The position numbers and the translations under genes were made by a program. The notes below the pieces were generated by a model. It was given only the letters and a program-made list of their open reading frames with translations, ran no database searches and was not told where the DNA came from. A DNA stretch of 64,000 nt from assembly GCF_003945595.2 (NCBI RefSeq), contig NW_024104405.1, positions 172,748-236,747 on the forward strand, read 5' to 3'. Below, piece after piece: positions 1 through 11,049 of the stretch. How positions within the stretch are numbered: position 1 is the first letter of the stretch; every line of letters begins with the position of its first letter. The stretch comes from Pipra filicauda (Eukaryota; Chordata; Aves; Passeriformes; Pipridae).

Positions 1-1407
1 GGTGTGAAAGGAGCAAAGAACAGGCACAAACCTGCCAAAATCGAGGACAAAGTGATGGCAACACCAACCAACAGAGAAAAAACAGTCACCACACACTTTT
101 CCTCCACCAGGACGCACATTGTCAGCCAAAGAGATGTAAGTTTGGTTCAGCCTCAGTTAAGGGGGGGGAGAATTAAAAGAAAGTGTTCAATTTATTCCTC
201 ATTTATAGCCAAGTAGCCAGTATATTGCTTCTCTCGTTCCCCAAATCACCCACTGTCAGTATGTTTAGAAACAAGTTGGAAATTAATGTCCTTGCTGCGT
301 GTGGCTGTCAGAAGAGACAAGGGATTTCTTTGGAGGGTCACTTTTTCATTAGTGTGTTTTAATTACTGCTGGGTGAAACCATGGAGCTGCCCTGGATATG
401 CACCTTTTTGGAAGCTGTTGAGTCAGATCCATCTAAGCACAGCACTGATGAAGATTTGGGAATGGGCAGGATCCCACCCATCACTGCAGTGGCAACACAG
501 CTCAGACTGGAAAACTGGCAGTGGGACTGGTGCCTTGGAAAAGGACAAAACCCCCAGATTTCACCTTGGAAAAGGACAAAAAAAAAAAAGTAGAAATACA
601 TTAATTCACCTGAGCTTTTGGAGACCTCCTCATGTTAGCTCCTCCAAGGAGAGAAACTTCCAGAAGGTGGGACACCTTATCCTGCTCCAGATACCTAAAC
701 CCTCAGAGCTCATCTCACAAAACTCCGCCCAAGTTTTAGGTCCAAGGACCTTCTGTACCAAGGTCAGTGCTGCTGTGATTGTGAGACTGGGAGAGGTATC
801 TGCAGTCAGGCACTGGAGAGGATATTCCATCAATATCTTGGTTATTAAAAGCTTCTTCTCCACGTAAAGAAATAAAAAGGTGCCATTCTATAAGGTTATT
901 TCTTTGGTTTCAGTATAACTTGGGAGAAAAAAAAAAAAGAAGTTAATCATGTTCCCAATATTCCCTTTCAGCTCAAACTAGTTTTTAATGTTACTACATA
1001 CAAAAAGACAGGTTAGTCAGTCACTCTTGAGTCTTCCCAAGAACTACAGAGATTCCCCCCCAGGTAAAACCAGGCACTTCGAAAACACAGAAGAAACACA
1101 TGTTTTAACCCTCAGAAAAAGGAGAAAATCCAACCACAACCCCCCGCAGATCTATCGAGGGCGACTTGATGGGACAAACCCTGACTGTGATGGGACAAAG
1201 CACGGCTGTCACGTCGTTCTCAGGGAGCTTCTCCTGACATCAGGATCAAGGAGAGCCCGAGGAAACTGGACACGACCTTCCCTCAACCCTGAGCTTTCTC
1301 CCCTCGCCCATCCCCGCTCCCAGTTTGACAGCAAATAAAGAGAAAATCGAGCACTGGCGAACAGGGAGTGCAACGTGGGTGCTGCAGCACCTTGGCGGGG
1401 TGATCGG
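1..1407. other. Single-copy sequence, no gene seen
   Basis: No protein family, splice-bounded exon or CR1 fragment is recognisable. Open frames of up to 193 codons are present on the plus strand (286-867), but they overlap frames in other registers and read like chance translation. A short direct repeat, CCTTGGAAAAGGACAAAA, occurs at 533-550 and 564-581, and the second copy runs into an A tract of about 12. Another A tract lies near 926-938. The right end (about 1150-1400) is somewhat GC-richer and leads into the minisatellite. Confidence 0.6.
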
Positions 1408-2070
1408 ACTGGGAAAGGGCAAAATTCAACCGGGAAATGGTAAAATTCAACCGGGAAAGGGCAAAATTCAACTGGGAAATGGTAAAATTCAGCTGGGAAA
1501 GGGTAAAATTCAACCGGGAAAGGGCAAAATTCAACCGGGAAAGGGCAAAATTCAACTGGGAAATGGTAAAATTCAGCCGGGAAAGGGCAAAGTTCAACTG
1601 GGAAAGGGCAAAGTTCAACTGGGAAAGGGCAAAATTCAACTGGGAAATGGTAAAATTCAGCTGGGAAAGGGCAAAATTCAGCTGGGAAAGGGCAAAATTC
1701 AGCTGGGAAAGGGCAAAATTCAACCGGGAAAGGGCAAAATTCAACCGGGAAAGGGCAAAATTCAACTGGGAAAGGGTAAAATTCAGCTGGGAAAGGGCAA
1801 AATTCAACTGGGAAAGGGCAAAATTCAACTGGGAAATGGTAAAATTCAACCGGGAAATGGTAAAATTCAGCCGGGAAAGGGCAAAGTTCAACTGGGAAAG
1901 GGCAAAGTTCAGCTGGGAAAGGGCAAAATTCAGCTGGGAAAGGGCAAAATTCAGCTGGGAAAGGGTAAAATTCAGCTGGGAAAGGGCAAAATTCAACCGG
2001 GAAAGGGTAAAATTCAACTGGGAAAGGGCAAAATTCAACTGGGAAAGGGCAAAATTCAACTGGGAAAGGG
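1408..2070. repeat. 21-bp minisatellite, core array (about 31 units)
   Basis: Tandem array of a 21-bp unit reading GGGAAAGGGC followed by AAAATTCAACC or AAAATTCAACT. Recurrent variants are AAATGGT for AAAGGGC, AGCTGGG for AACTGGG, and AAAGTTC for AAAATTC. Some differences, such as ACCGGG against ACTGGG, are what CpG decay would give. Because 21 is a multiple of three and the unit has no stop in several frames, both strands carry frames of more than 230 codons (7-residue repeats such as GKGKIQL on plus and CPFPVEF on minus). These are a by-product of the repeat. No start context, signal or flanking exon supports a protein. The array is probably polymorphic in length. Confidence 0.95.
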
Positions 2071-2457
2071 AAGGGCAAAATTCAAGGGCAACCGGGAAAT
2101 GTAAAATTCTGGGAAAGGCAAAGCAACTGGAATTCAACTGGGAATGGTAAATTCAAAATTCAAAAGGGCAAAATTCGGGCTTCAACGGGAAAAATTCGGG
2201 TAAAATTCGGGGGCAAATTCACTGGGAAAGGGTTCAAAATAAAATCGACTGGGAAAGGGGAAAGGGTAAAATTCAACTGGGAAAGGGTAAAATTCAGCTG
2301 GGAAAGGGCAAAATTCAACCGGGAAAGGGCAAAATTCAAACGGGAAAGGGTAAAATTCGACTGGGAAAGGGTAAAATTCGACCGGGAAAGGGCAAAATTC
2401 GACCAGGAAATGGAAAATTAAACCGGAAAATGGCAAAATTCAACCAGGAAATGGCAA
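2071..2457. repeat. Degenerate right flank of the 21-bp minisatellite
   Basis: The same words (GGGAAAGGG, AAAATTC, CAACTGGG, CGACTGGG) continue, but unit length is irregular between about 2071 and 2260, with internal deletions and insertions. More regular 21-bp spacing resumes at about 2265-2457. The array starts abruptly on the left and decays on the right, which suggests that recent turnover was concentrated in the left part. Confidence 0.9.
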
Positions 2458-4209
2458 TGCTTTGAAGGAACAAGCCGAACTGCAAGCAAGGACCCGCTGC
2501 AGTGCATAAACACCCCGTTTTTTTGGGTACTGTACCTCCAAGTGGGTTTAATGGAGAGGTGACTTCCCCCAGTCCCTCTCACAGTCCATCAAGGCCATCA
2601 CAGGATTTGTTTGGTCCTGGAGGAGCTGTGGGAAGCACCAAGTTGGCCCCTTGGCTTCCCCTTCAGCTCTCCCTCCCAAGCTCTCTCCCTCCAGCTTGGC
2701 TTCCTTGACAGCGAAATGAGGAGAACGGGTGATTTGGCCTTTCTTTCCGAGGGATTGAGATAATTTGATTTAAAAAAATTACCAAGAAAAAAAAAAAAAA
2801 AAGAGCATTTTTAGGAGTTCCAAGTGGAACTAGAAAACCACGGATCAAAAGAGTTGGTCAGTTGTCCTTCCAAACCCACATTTGGATTAAATCAGAACAT
2901 TTTTCAAGAACTTGTTGATTTCTATGAAATTTTTGAAGAGGGACAAAGCACTTGCCTCAGCTTTCCAGAGGCAGTGCTGGAATATTTAGTTTCATTTTGG
3001 ATATTATTTTGTTGGAGCACGAATTTCATTTCAGGCATTATTCTGTTGGAGCGTTTTCTTTAAAATATATTAATATATATCACGACACATCATGATATAT
3101 TAAATGCCACAATGCATTTTTATGATGTTAAATTTCAAATATGTATACAAAAGGCCAAACAAAATATTTTCTCATATTAAAATGTCGTGGTTTTATTGAA
3201 ACAAATGATTTAAAAAAAAAATAAATCCCGCAATCAGGAAGCATTTCAGACTTCCTACACACTTATTGCTTTTGTCCAGTTTTACTGCATGAAAAATGCT
3301 GGTTTCTAATTGCTTTGCAGAATGGGGAAATTTCATTTTGCTGTTTTCAAACTCAAAATTGCAGTTCTCCATCAGCTCTCAAGGCACTGGAATTCCTCAG
3401 GCTGTATTTTTCCCACGGAATGAAAGGAGGAGGAAAAGACACCCGTTCCCACCAACATTTTTGAGTCATCAGTTAAACCAGATGAGGCAGCTGAAAAGAT
3501 TTCACTTCTGGCAAACCGAGAAAACTAAGCCAGTGACAAATATTTTTGCCTAAAAAGCCAAAAAATCTGCCAACACACATCGGATCCCATGGAACATCCA
3601 AGGCTTTTTACCTTTCTGGGATGGTGGACAGCACATCTCGGTCCTCAATCAGGGATGAATCTAACAGGCAACTCCTGTCGTTACTGTGGGAAGTAAAAAG
3701 AGTAAAAGTTTTCTTTTTGGAACATTTTTCTTAAGCTTGGGAAAAATCAGAAGGGGAAGAAGAGGAAAGAAATACCCTTGTGCTGTAGTTTCTCGGCACC
3801 TTCTTCTGTTAAGGACCTTTTCTGTGGGGAGCAGAAGGCAGGTGAGAGTCCTCAGGGCATCACAGATGGATGGAACTGTCTGCCCAGCTGCAGAAATCCT
3901 GCCTGGGGGCTTGGAGAGTGTGGATTTACAGCTTGTACATGGGGGAAAAACACGTTTTAACATCATACTTTTGGTGGTGAAAGCCCTCCCACAAACCTCT
4001 GGCTGCCAGATCCTGGTGCTGGTTTCAATCCCTTATCTAATGCAAATGAAGCTGAGAGAAGAGATTGAAAAAAAAAAACAGTCATGTAACAACTGTTCCC
4101 TTGTCCTAGAGAGTGGTCTGCTCGTGGATAAGGTTTCACAGAAGTGAGAGGCAAACTGTGCCCTAAACATCCCCAAAACGCACAGAATTTCTTCAGAATA
4201 GAGAAAATA
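2458..4209. other. Single-copy AT-leaning sequence, no gene seen
   Basis: I see no coding exon or CR1 here. An A tract lies at about 2786-2802. A very AT-rich stretch at about 3063-3110 is built of TATATTAATATATAT and CATGATATATTAAATG words. The longest open frame is 153 codons (3686-4147, plus) and overlaps a 101-codon minus frame. Neither resembles a known family. Confidence 0.6.
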
Positions 4210-4372
4210 TCAGCTCAGAAAGAACCTTGGGAGGTCTCTAGTTCAACCCACTGCTCAAGCAAGGCCTACACTGAATTCAAACTGGGTCACTCAGGGCTTT
4301 GTCCAGTTGGTCCTTGAACATCTCCAAGGATGGAGATCCCACGACCTCCCTGGAGCCTCTACCCAGCCAAAA
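4210..4372 (-). mobile_element. CR1 LINE fragment, 3' end, old
   Basis: The plus strand reads as the reverse complement of a CR1 3' region: AAGAACCTTGGGAGGTC, then a TTCAACCCACTGCTCAAGC block, then a TTGGTCCTTGAACATCTCC and GGATGGAGATCCCACGACC block. The wording matches the older CR1 subfamilies that carry the 'group of target, ask the name' style CCTTGAACATCTCCAAGGATGG section. Divergence is high and recognisable homology fades at about 4372. The sense strand is minus. Confidence 0.75.
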
Positions 4373-5000
4373 AATACAAAAAGCCTTGTTCATTTTCCCC
4401 TCATTATCACATTAGTAGATGGGCTTCCTTCATGACTAATATTTGTGTGTGTGTGTGCTCTTTGGTCTGGTTGGGATTGCCAGATCCCAGGATCACCAAG
4501 TCCTCCCTGACACCACTTTCTACATCTCTTCCCACCAAGCAGGACTAATGTTGGCATCACCACTCTGCTTCTGTTTCTCATCACACCTCTCTTGTTCTCT
4601 GGGACAGACCTCTGGTGCTCATCCAGCACCAAGAACCTCCAGAAATTGTGACATCCTAATGCTATTGTTAAAAAGAAAAATCACATATATACATAAAGAC
4701 ATGCATAAAAGGTGAGATAGTCATATCCCTGTGCTTTCAGGCAAGTCCCCTAATTGTTGTTCCTGATCTTCTCTGGAAAAATTCTTGCTACTACCTGGAA
4801 AAGGAGACCAAGCTGGTGCAGTGAGTGGAGATTAGGAGGAGAACCAGGGAAAGATCCAGTGCCAGCTTCTCAGCCACTCCATTCTGAGATTCCACATGTC
4901 TCTCAGCCTCCACTGCCCAGTTAAGTTGAGCCTAGTTAAAACAGGAGAGATATTATCAGCCCAAACAAGCTGTTCTATGTTAAATGCAAGGAACAGAAAA
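4373..5000. other. Single-copy sequence with a short GT run
   Basis: No gene is seen. A short (GT)n microsatellite lies at about 4443-4457. The segment 4560-4650 may be a decayed continuation of the CR1 fragment to its left, but I cannot align it convincingly. Confidence 0.5.
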
Positions 5001-5075
5001 AGAATCACTGTATGATCAAAATATCCTGAGTTGGAAGGGACTCCCTGTGACCATCAAAGTCCAGCTCACTCAATA
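5001..5075 (-). mobile_element. CR1 LINE 3'-tail fragment
   Basis: AGAATCACTGTATGATCAAA followed by ATCCTGAGTTGGAAGGGACT is the inverted CR1 3' terminus and the start of the conserved block. Only about 70 bases are recognisable. The sense strand is minus. Confidence 0.6.
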
Positions 5076-5395
5076 GGAAGCTTTCTTTATTGAGTGAGTT
5101 TAAAGTGGAGACCTCTTCCATGTTTCCAAGGACATGAAACAAGGACAAGCAGCCCCAGGTGACGAGCTGGGTGTGAGCAGAGTGCAGGTGAACCCCTCGC
5201 ACCACCAAGGAAAAGCTGCTTCTCCCAGAGTCCTGGCTGCAGGAATAGCAGCATCCAGGGCCAGGCTGTCAGCAACACGTGTGGGGGGTGGGTGAGTGGG
5301 TGTTTACAGTGGATATAAATGATCCTCACAGTTTTGGGCTGGAGGCTGGATTGCCTGACAGTCCCACCATACCCACGGCTCGGGCGCACACGCTC
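5076..5395. other. Single-copy sequence, no gene seen
   Basis: Opposing open frames of about 100 codons overlap here (5087-5389 minus, 5279-5599 plus). They show no family resemblance and no splice structure, and I treat them as chance. Confidence 0.5.
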
Positions 5396-5605
5396 CTGAA
5401 TGTTTTCATTATTTTTTCATTTGTAATTTTATTTCATAATGGTAACAAGACACCCCGGGGCAATGTGTTTCCAGGGGATTATTGCTTTTTTTTTTTTTTG
5501 CTTTATGACACATGCCATAATCACCCAGAAACGTACAGCCTGTCACATCTCATTACTGAAGCGTGGCTGAGACATCCACGTACGAGGCGCGACGGATAGA
5601 GCGGG
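5396..5605. promoter_or_regulatory. Possible regulatory block, AT-rich with CpG-rich end
   Basis: A repeat-free block begins with homeodomain-type AT words (TTTGTAATTTTATTTCATAATGG) around a 14-base T tract at 5486-5499. It ends in a local CpG cluster (CCACGTACGAGGCGCGACGG, about 5576-5595), unlike its neighbours, which are CpG-poor. Retained CpGs next to AT-rich transcription-factor words are common in conserved enhancers. The call is inference from composition only. Confidence 0.25.
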
Positions 5606-6752
5606 GCCATAAAATTATATGGACATTTGGTGGCAGAAGTTAGTCTGTGCAAGCAGTTCCCTGAGAATGGCTTGCAGCTGGGCTAGCTCAGCTTGGAGCC
5701 ATCCTCAGCTTCAGAGCTCTTACAAGTGTTGTTTTTGCTCCTACTCTGCCCACAGAGCCGTTGCAGAGGGTGCACGAACTAATTTTGTGGTCTCGTGCTC
5801 CTCTGCTTCCCCCCTTCAGCTTGGCAAGGTTCACCCCACCTGCAGACACTGTCAAGAAACACCTTCCAGGCGAGCTCAGCCCTGGGGTGACTCACAAGAG
5901 TCCCCTGAGGACTTGCAAAAAGCAAGTCCCAAGTCAGGCTCCTTCTACCTTTTACTACCCACTGCCTATAAATAACCACTCACAAGATTTCCTGGAGACC
6001 CGGGATGGGCATGGGGGAAAAGGAGAGAGCACAGAACTTGGGGCACAAGCTGCTTTCTTCCAAAGAATGGTGTCATTCTGGATTTATTTTATAGTTTCAG
6101 TCAGTCTGGGCACCTGGCACAGGAAGCCAAATGTCTGAAAACAGGGGTCAAGTGTAGACACCCTGGCCTTTGGTGAGCTGCCAGGGGAGAGGAGAGAGGG
6201 AGGTGACCCGCAGGTGTGCTCTGCAGGTAATGTTCTCCTTGGCCAACAAGGCTGGGGAGGTGGGCAGGGCCCACATTCAGCACCCCAGGATGCTCTAAGC
6301 AGAGCTGCTGCACCACGGCCAAGAAGGTTGGTGCTTACAAGCTCCTCTCAGGTGCTCCCAGGGACTCGAACAGGAGGCCATTCATGGGCATCCAGTGATT
6401 CCCAGCAGCTGGACTGGCTCTGGCTCCCAGCACCGCCCTGCCCTCGGCGTGCTGGGAAGTTATGTCACCCCCAGGGCTGAGGCAATGGACAGGCTGGAAG
6501 GCCTCCTCTCCACAGAGCTCGAGGCTGAGGTTAGGGCTGGAGAACATCAGCCCTCAGCTCAGCGCAGGGTGAAACCCAAGCGGATGAAGAGAACTTTTGT
6601 CCAGCTCCAACACACAAACGCTCCTCAGATCAGGGGTTCCTGACCTACCACCCGGGAGAAGAACCAGGATCAAGCTGAAGACTAACTATGAAGAGACAAC
6701 AGGTAGAGGGGCCTTCAGTATGAGGGGCCCAAATGCTTTCCTGGTTGGACTT
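5606..6752. other. Single-copy sequence, no gene seen
   Basis: Overlapping frames of 60-125 codons occur on both strands and none has recognisable domains. There is an AP-1-type TGACTCA at 5888. No repeat family is recognised. Confidence 0.5.
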
Positions 6753-7318
6753 CAGGATCATGGAATCACAGAAAGGCTTGAGTTGAAAGGGATCTTAAAG
6801 AAAATATCATTCCAACATGCCTTCATGGGCAGGGACACCTTACACTAGCCCAGGTTGCTCTAATCCCTGTCCAACCTGGCCTTGGGCACTTCCAGGGATG
6901 GGGCAGCCACAGCTTCTCTGGGCAACCTGTACCAGGGCCTCCCCACCCTCACAGGGGAGAATTTCTACCCAACATCCAATCTAAATCTCTCCTCTTTCAG
7001 TTTAAAACCATTCCCTCTTGTCCTATCACTATCTGCCCATGTAAAAAGTCACTCTCTCACTTTTTTACGATCCCCCTTTAAGTACTGGAAGGCTGCAATA
7101 AGTTCTCCCTGGAGCCTTCTCTTCTCCAGACTGAACAACCCCAGCTCTCTCAGCCTGTCCCTGTAGCAGAGATTCTCCATCTCCCTGGGCATCTTTGTGA
7201 CCTCTGGACCTGCTCCAACAGGTCCACACCTTCCCTATGCTGAGGACTCCAGACCTGGAAACAGTCCTCCAGGTGAGGTTACACAAGGGTAGAATAGAGG
7301 GGAAGAATCACCTCCCTC
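6753..7318 (-). mobile_element. CR1 LINE fragment, about 560 bp of the 3' part
   Basis: This is the second longest CR1 piece in the window. On the plus strand it runs in inverse order: CATGGAATCACAG tail, GGAACTTAAAG-like block, ATGGGCAGGGACACC, CCAGGTTGCTC, TTCCAGGGATGGGGCAGCC, CTCTGGGCAACCTG, TTCTCTTCTCCAGACTGAAC, and ending with ACAGTCCTCCAGGTGAGG and AATCACCTCCCTCGA. The sense strand is minus. Reading frames in it are disrupted, so it is a dead copy. It stops abruptly at about 7318, where a CR1 tail in the opposite orientation begins. Confidence 0.93.
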
Positions 7319-7328
7319 GAGGTGATTC
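7305..7328. repeat. Inverted repeat at a CR1/CR1 junction
   Basis: GAATCACCTC (7305-7314) is followed by spacer CCTC and the exact reverse complement GAGGTGATTC (7319-7328). The left arm belongs to the minus-sense CR1. The right arm begins a short plus-sense CR1 tail. Confidence 0.85.
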
Positions 7329-7363
7329 CTGAGGGTCTTTTCCAACCTAAAGGACTCTTAAGA
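7319..7363 (+). mobile_element. CR1 LINE 3'-tail fragment, plus sense
   Basis: The text GAGGGTCTTTTCCAACCTAA followed by AGGACTCTTAAGA corresponds to the plus-sense CR1 terminal block (normally GATCTTAAAGGTCTTTTCCAACC, then AAACGATTCTATG). It is truncated to about 45 bases. Confidence 0.6.
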
Positions 7364-10300
7364 TGCTGGTGGATTTAGAGACAGAATAAGCAAGCAGGAG
7401 AAACCCCTCACATGTATCTGACTAAAGGAGTTATGAGATGCTGTAGAAGACACTCCTAAGCCTTTTCTGCACAACTACAAGTGCCTTTCTCTGCCTGGGA
7501 ACACTCACAAAAAGGCTCTGAGAGCTGGACCACCAGGACGAGCCTTGCCCTGAGGTAAATGGAGATTTTTGCCTGGCAGGCTCGTGGCAGCACAAACCTC
7601 GCACTGGGCTCTGAATGACAGGTCTGTACTAGCCTGGGTGGCACAACCACCAGCTGGTCTTCCAGCCCAGTCCCTCCTGGAGATCTCCCAGGACCGCAGG
7701 AGGCTCAGTCCCTGCTCAGTTAGGCGAGGATGGAGATGGATTTTTTTGTTTGGCTGCAGAGAGCCTGCCCTTAACCACAAAGCCTACAAGAATCCCCGAC
7801 CCGGCCCTTCAGAAACACAGGCACGGAATAAATTCACAACAAGGCTTTTCATCTCCAGGGAAGTTCATCTTACCTGAGTCCTGGAACAATGTCACAGGGA
7901 TAGAGCCTTTTTTTTCTCCTGGTGATGGGGTTTGCAGCAGGTTTTTCCATGTTCTGTGCCTTTAAGCTTTTTATAATTCTGCCTCCCTTTCTGAACAGCA
8001 ACCTTTTTGTTCTCCACTCTGCTGCAACTCACAGATATGTGCACCATGCCCTCTTTCACAGAAAGGTATTTTTTTTAATCCTTCTTGCTGTTCTCCACAA
8101 TCTAAAGTTAAAAACATTCAGGTTAAAAATACATGGCTGAGGTGGGTTTTTTCCAGGACACCCTCCTCCCCCACTCAGAAACCAAAGGTGTTTTCTCAGT
8201 TGAGCAGGATCAGCCTCCTGCAGGTGGAAAAGGCAATTTATGAAGACATAAACTACAATTATGCACAGTCAAATGCTACTCTTGGATAGATGGGGCAAAT
8301 CCCCTTTGCCCACACCACTCCTGTTATACCTGCTCGCACTCAAGCTTCCTTTTATTCTTCAGAGCAGCTTCACATAAATCTCAGCCATCCCAGTAACTTC
8401 TAAAAGTTTTTTTTTCCTCCTTGCCAAGTTTCCTCCTGGCTCTAGGAGGGCAAACAGCAGCCACACAGCCCCTTTTGTGCTCCAGGGCTTGGCTAATGCC
8501 CCTCCCCGAGGCTGGTGGGCAGGAGAGGTGCCCTCAGCCACGCTCAGAGGGCTGGCACAGCATCACAGCAGGCTTTGAGCAGCAGCAGCTGCTGGGTGTC
8601 CATGGCAGGGGCACCTCCCAGCCCCAAAGGAGGAGGGGGTCTGCAGGGCAGGGCCTTGGGCAGCCTGGGGGGACCTGGAAGCTCCTGTGGGGATGCTGCT
8701 TGCAGGTGGGAGCCAGGGAATAGGAGATCAGCCTGGCAGGGGGAAGCTGGGAAAAGCACAGAATACAGCACCAAATGTCACTGAGTTCACAGGGGTGAAA
8801 ATCAGACCCTACAAACGGGACTTCCTCCCCCTGACCCTCCCTGGGAAGGAAAAATTCAGAAGCAGGCAGAGGGTGTGGACAGGACTCAGCTGGAGATGTC
8901 CCTGTCCCAGCTTCTCAGCACATAACCAATTCCTTCACCATCATTCCCTCTGCTCTGCCCGTGGAAGGGGACACCTGAGTGCCCCCTGCATTGCAAAAAT
9001 CATTTAAGGGCTGCTCTTGTGCTCTGTTCCATTCCTAAAGGGCAGCTCTTGGGCTCAGGCAAGGCTTAGCATGGTGGACAACACAGAGTCCCCTGTGCTG
9101 GCAGGGCCTGGGCACATCTGTGGGCTCTTGGGCCAGTGGTTCTGGAGGGTGACAGCCACTGGAGTCTGTCCTGAGCCAGGAAACTCTTCTGGGGGTTCAC
9201 AGAGTGAGTTGGTGAAATCCTGTAGTCACCCAGGCACAAGTTCAGCTAATGGAGAAAACAAAAAACCTTCAGGTGAAAACAATAAACCCTTTGCAATGGC
9301 TTCACTTCCTTCACTTCCACTTGCTCTCCCTCAGCTATTTTTTCTCCCTATTATTGTACTGGTTCTTTTTATTTTTTTTCCCCACATGGTCTTCTGACTT
9401 TTCCATTAGACTTTTTCCATCTCCCTTTCTTTTTTGTTTCCTCCTTTTTATGCACTTGTGTTGGTTTTTTTCTGTGCAAGCCACAGCCCACATTTCAATT
9501 ACACCTTACCTGGCACGTGTGTCTACACTTTGTGGACAGTGTCACAGTCTAGGTTGTGATTTACATGCATTGGTGATGTGCTCCCATTTCTTCTCTCCCT
9601 TTTTTTTGGAGAAAAAATAAACTTATATCTAGTTTTTCTTAGTGGCACCTTCATACTAAAAGATTCCACACAGCTTAAAGTCTTATCTAATGTGTTTTCT
9701 TTCTCCTATATTAAACAGTGGCCACTGCAAAGGGACACACAGGGACAATGGTCCCAGCAGTGCTGCCCATCCCTGTCCTACATAAGCCAGTGCTGGAGGA
9801 GGAGCCCAAGATCAAAAACCTCTCTAGACAAGGCTGACAACACATTTCATCCTCTCCTGCAGCACCTTCTCCCCCTGCCCAGCCCTTTGGGACCACCACA
9901 GATCACACCAAGGAGGTGGCATTCCAGGAAGGAAGCCTTCACTTGTACTTCCATCATGTTTCCAGCCCTGACGGGAATGTATTTATTTAGAAATGAGAAA
10001 TGAGACTGTGATCTCATGTCTGGGGTGAAGCAGGTCCTGACAAGTCACGCAAAACTGTTCCTGTTACTGCGGGGACCAGAATAGCAACACCCAGCCCTGG
10101 GCTCGACTAGTGCATGGATTAGCTTCAGAACAACACTTTGGGAACATACCCTGGGAAGAGCAGGGTATTTTTGGTTCCCAAAAGGTCCTTATGTATTAAG
10201 ATAAAGGGAGGGGAGTGAAGAGGAAGATGGGCAAAACATGCTGTGCACAGTTCTTCCAGCACCCTTGAACATTCCTGGTGATTTTCCAGCCCCTTGCCTC

Positions 10301-10563
10301 TCTCCGTGGAAGGAAGGCCCTGCATCAATCCCAGGAGTTTCACAAAATCTCTCTCTTTTACAAAAATCTCTCCATACCTTGAATTTACCTCCCAGTTTCC
10401 TCTGGTTCTTGTGTTGGGAGACTCTCACGCAGAGGTGCTGGATCCCAGCTCCCAGGGAGTCTCCCCCTCTCCCTCTTGGCCACACTGGCAGGAGCAACAG
10501 CAGGTTTCTTGGATGTGCACCACCAAAACACAGAGCTCCTCCTCTTCCATGGGTTAAAAAGTC
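7364..10563. other. Single-copy sequence, no gene seen
   Basis: No CR1, exon or RNA gene is recognisable in 3.2 kb. Overlapping plus and minus frames of 60-140 codons exist (for example 9578-10003 plus) and have no domain. The segment 9330-9660 is T-rich and pyrimidine-biased on the plus strand. A partial CTCF-like core on the minus strand (TGCAGGGGGCAC, complement of about 8981-8992) is too weak to call. Confidence 0.55.
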
Positions 10564-10867
10564 ACTCTCTTCTCCCAGGTAACAAGTGACAGGACATGAG
10601 GAAACAACCTCAAGTTGTGCCGGGGGAGATTTAAATTGGATATTAGGAAATATTTCTTCGCCAAAAGGGTTGTCAAGCGCTGGAACAGGCTGCCCAGGGC
10701 AGTGGTGGAGTCACCATTCCTGGAGGGATTTAATAGACATGTAGATGTGGCACTCGGGGACAAATACACTAAGCCACCAAAGGGTTTAGTGGTGCCCTTG
10801 GCAGTGCTGGGGGAATGGTTGGACTCAACGATCTTAAAGATTTTTTCCCACCTGAATGACTCTGTGA
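10564..10867 (+). mobile_element. CR1 LINE 3' fragment, relatively well preserved
   Basis: This is the plus-sense CR1 3' end: CTTCTCCCAGGTAACAAGTG, GACATGAGGAAAC, TTTAAATTGGATATTAGG, GCTGGAACAGGCTGCCCAGG, GGTGGAGTCACCATTCCTGG, GTAGATGTGGCAC, TGGTTGGACTCAACGATC, ending at GACTCTGTG. An 89-codon frame (10615-10884, with words such as FFAKRVVKRWNRLP) is the usual remnant of the CR1 second open frame's C-terminal end. No full open frame is present. Confidence 0.95.
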
Positions 10868-11049
10868 AAATACATTTAAAATAAAGCCAGGGAGTATCCT
10901 GAAACAAACTCCCTGTTCCCATTTATCCTCCTAAACCTCGAGTCTGACATTCCCTGCTTGGGGAAAACCTTCTCCCAGGCGGTGTAGGGGCTGCAACCCG
11001 GTGTGCTGCACACCAAACCTTCGGGGAAAAAAACCCCAAATCCCAAAAG
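10868..11049. other. Spacer between CR1 and CpG island
   Basis: No gene is seen. The stretch is mildly purine-rich and CpG density rises toward the right. Confidence 0.4.

Noticed and set aside
1209..2150. Four open frames of 237-289 codons on both strands
   Set aside because: They are produced by the stop-free 21-bp repeat unit and show only 7-residue periodicity.
4441..4458. GT microsatellite as a Z-DNA element
   Set aside because: The run is too short (about 15 bases) to claim function.
8975..9000. Second CTCF-like core on the minus strand
   Set aside because: Only the AGGGGGC half matches, and the CCA half is absent.
10615..10884. 89-codon frame resembling a reverse-transcriptase C-terminal end
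   Set aside because: It is a remnant of a CR1 3' fragment and not an independent gene.
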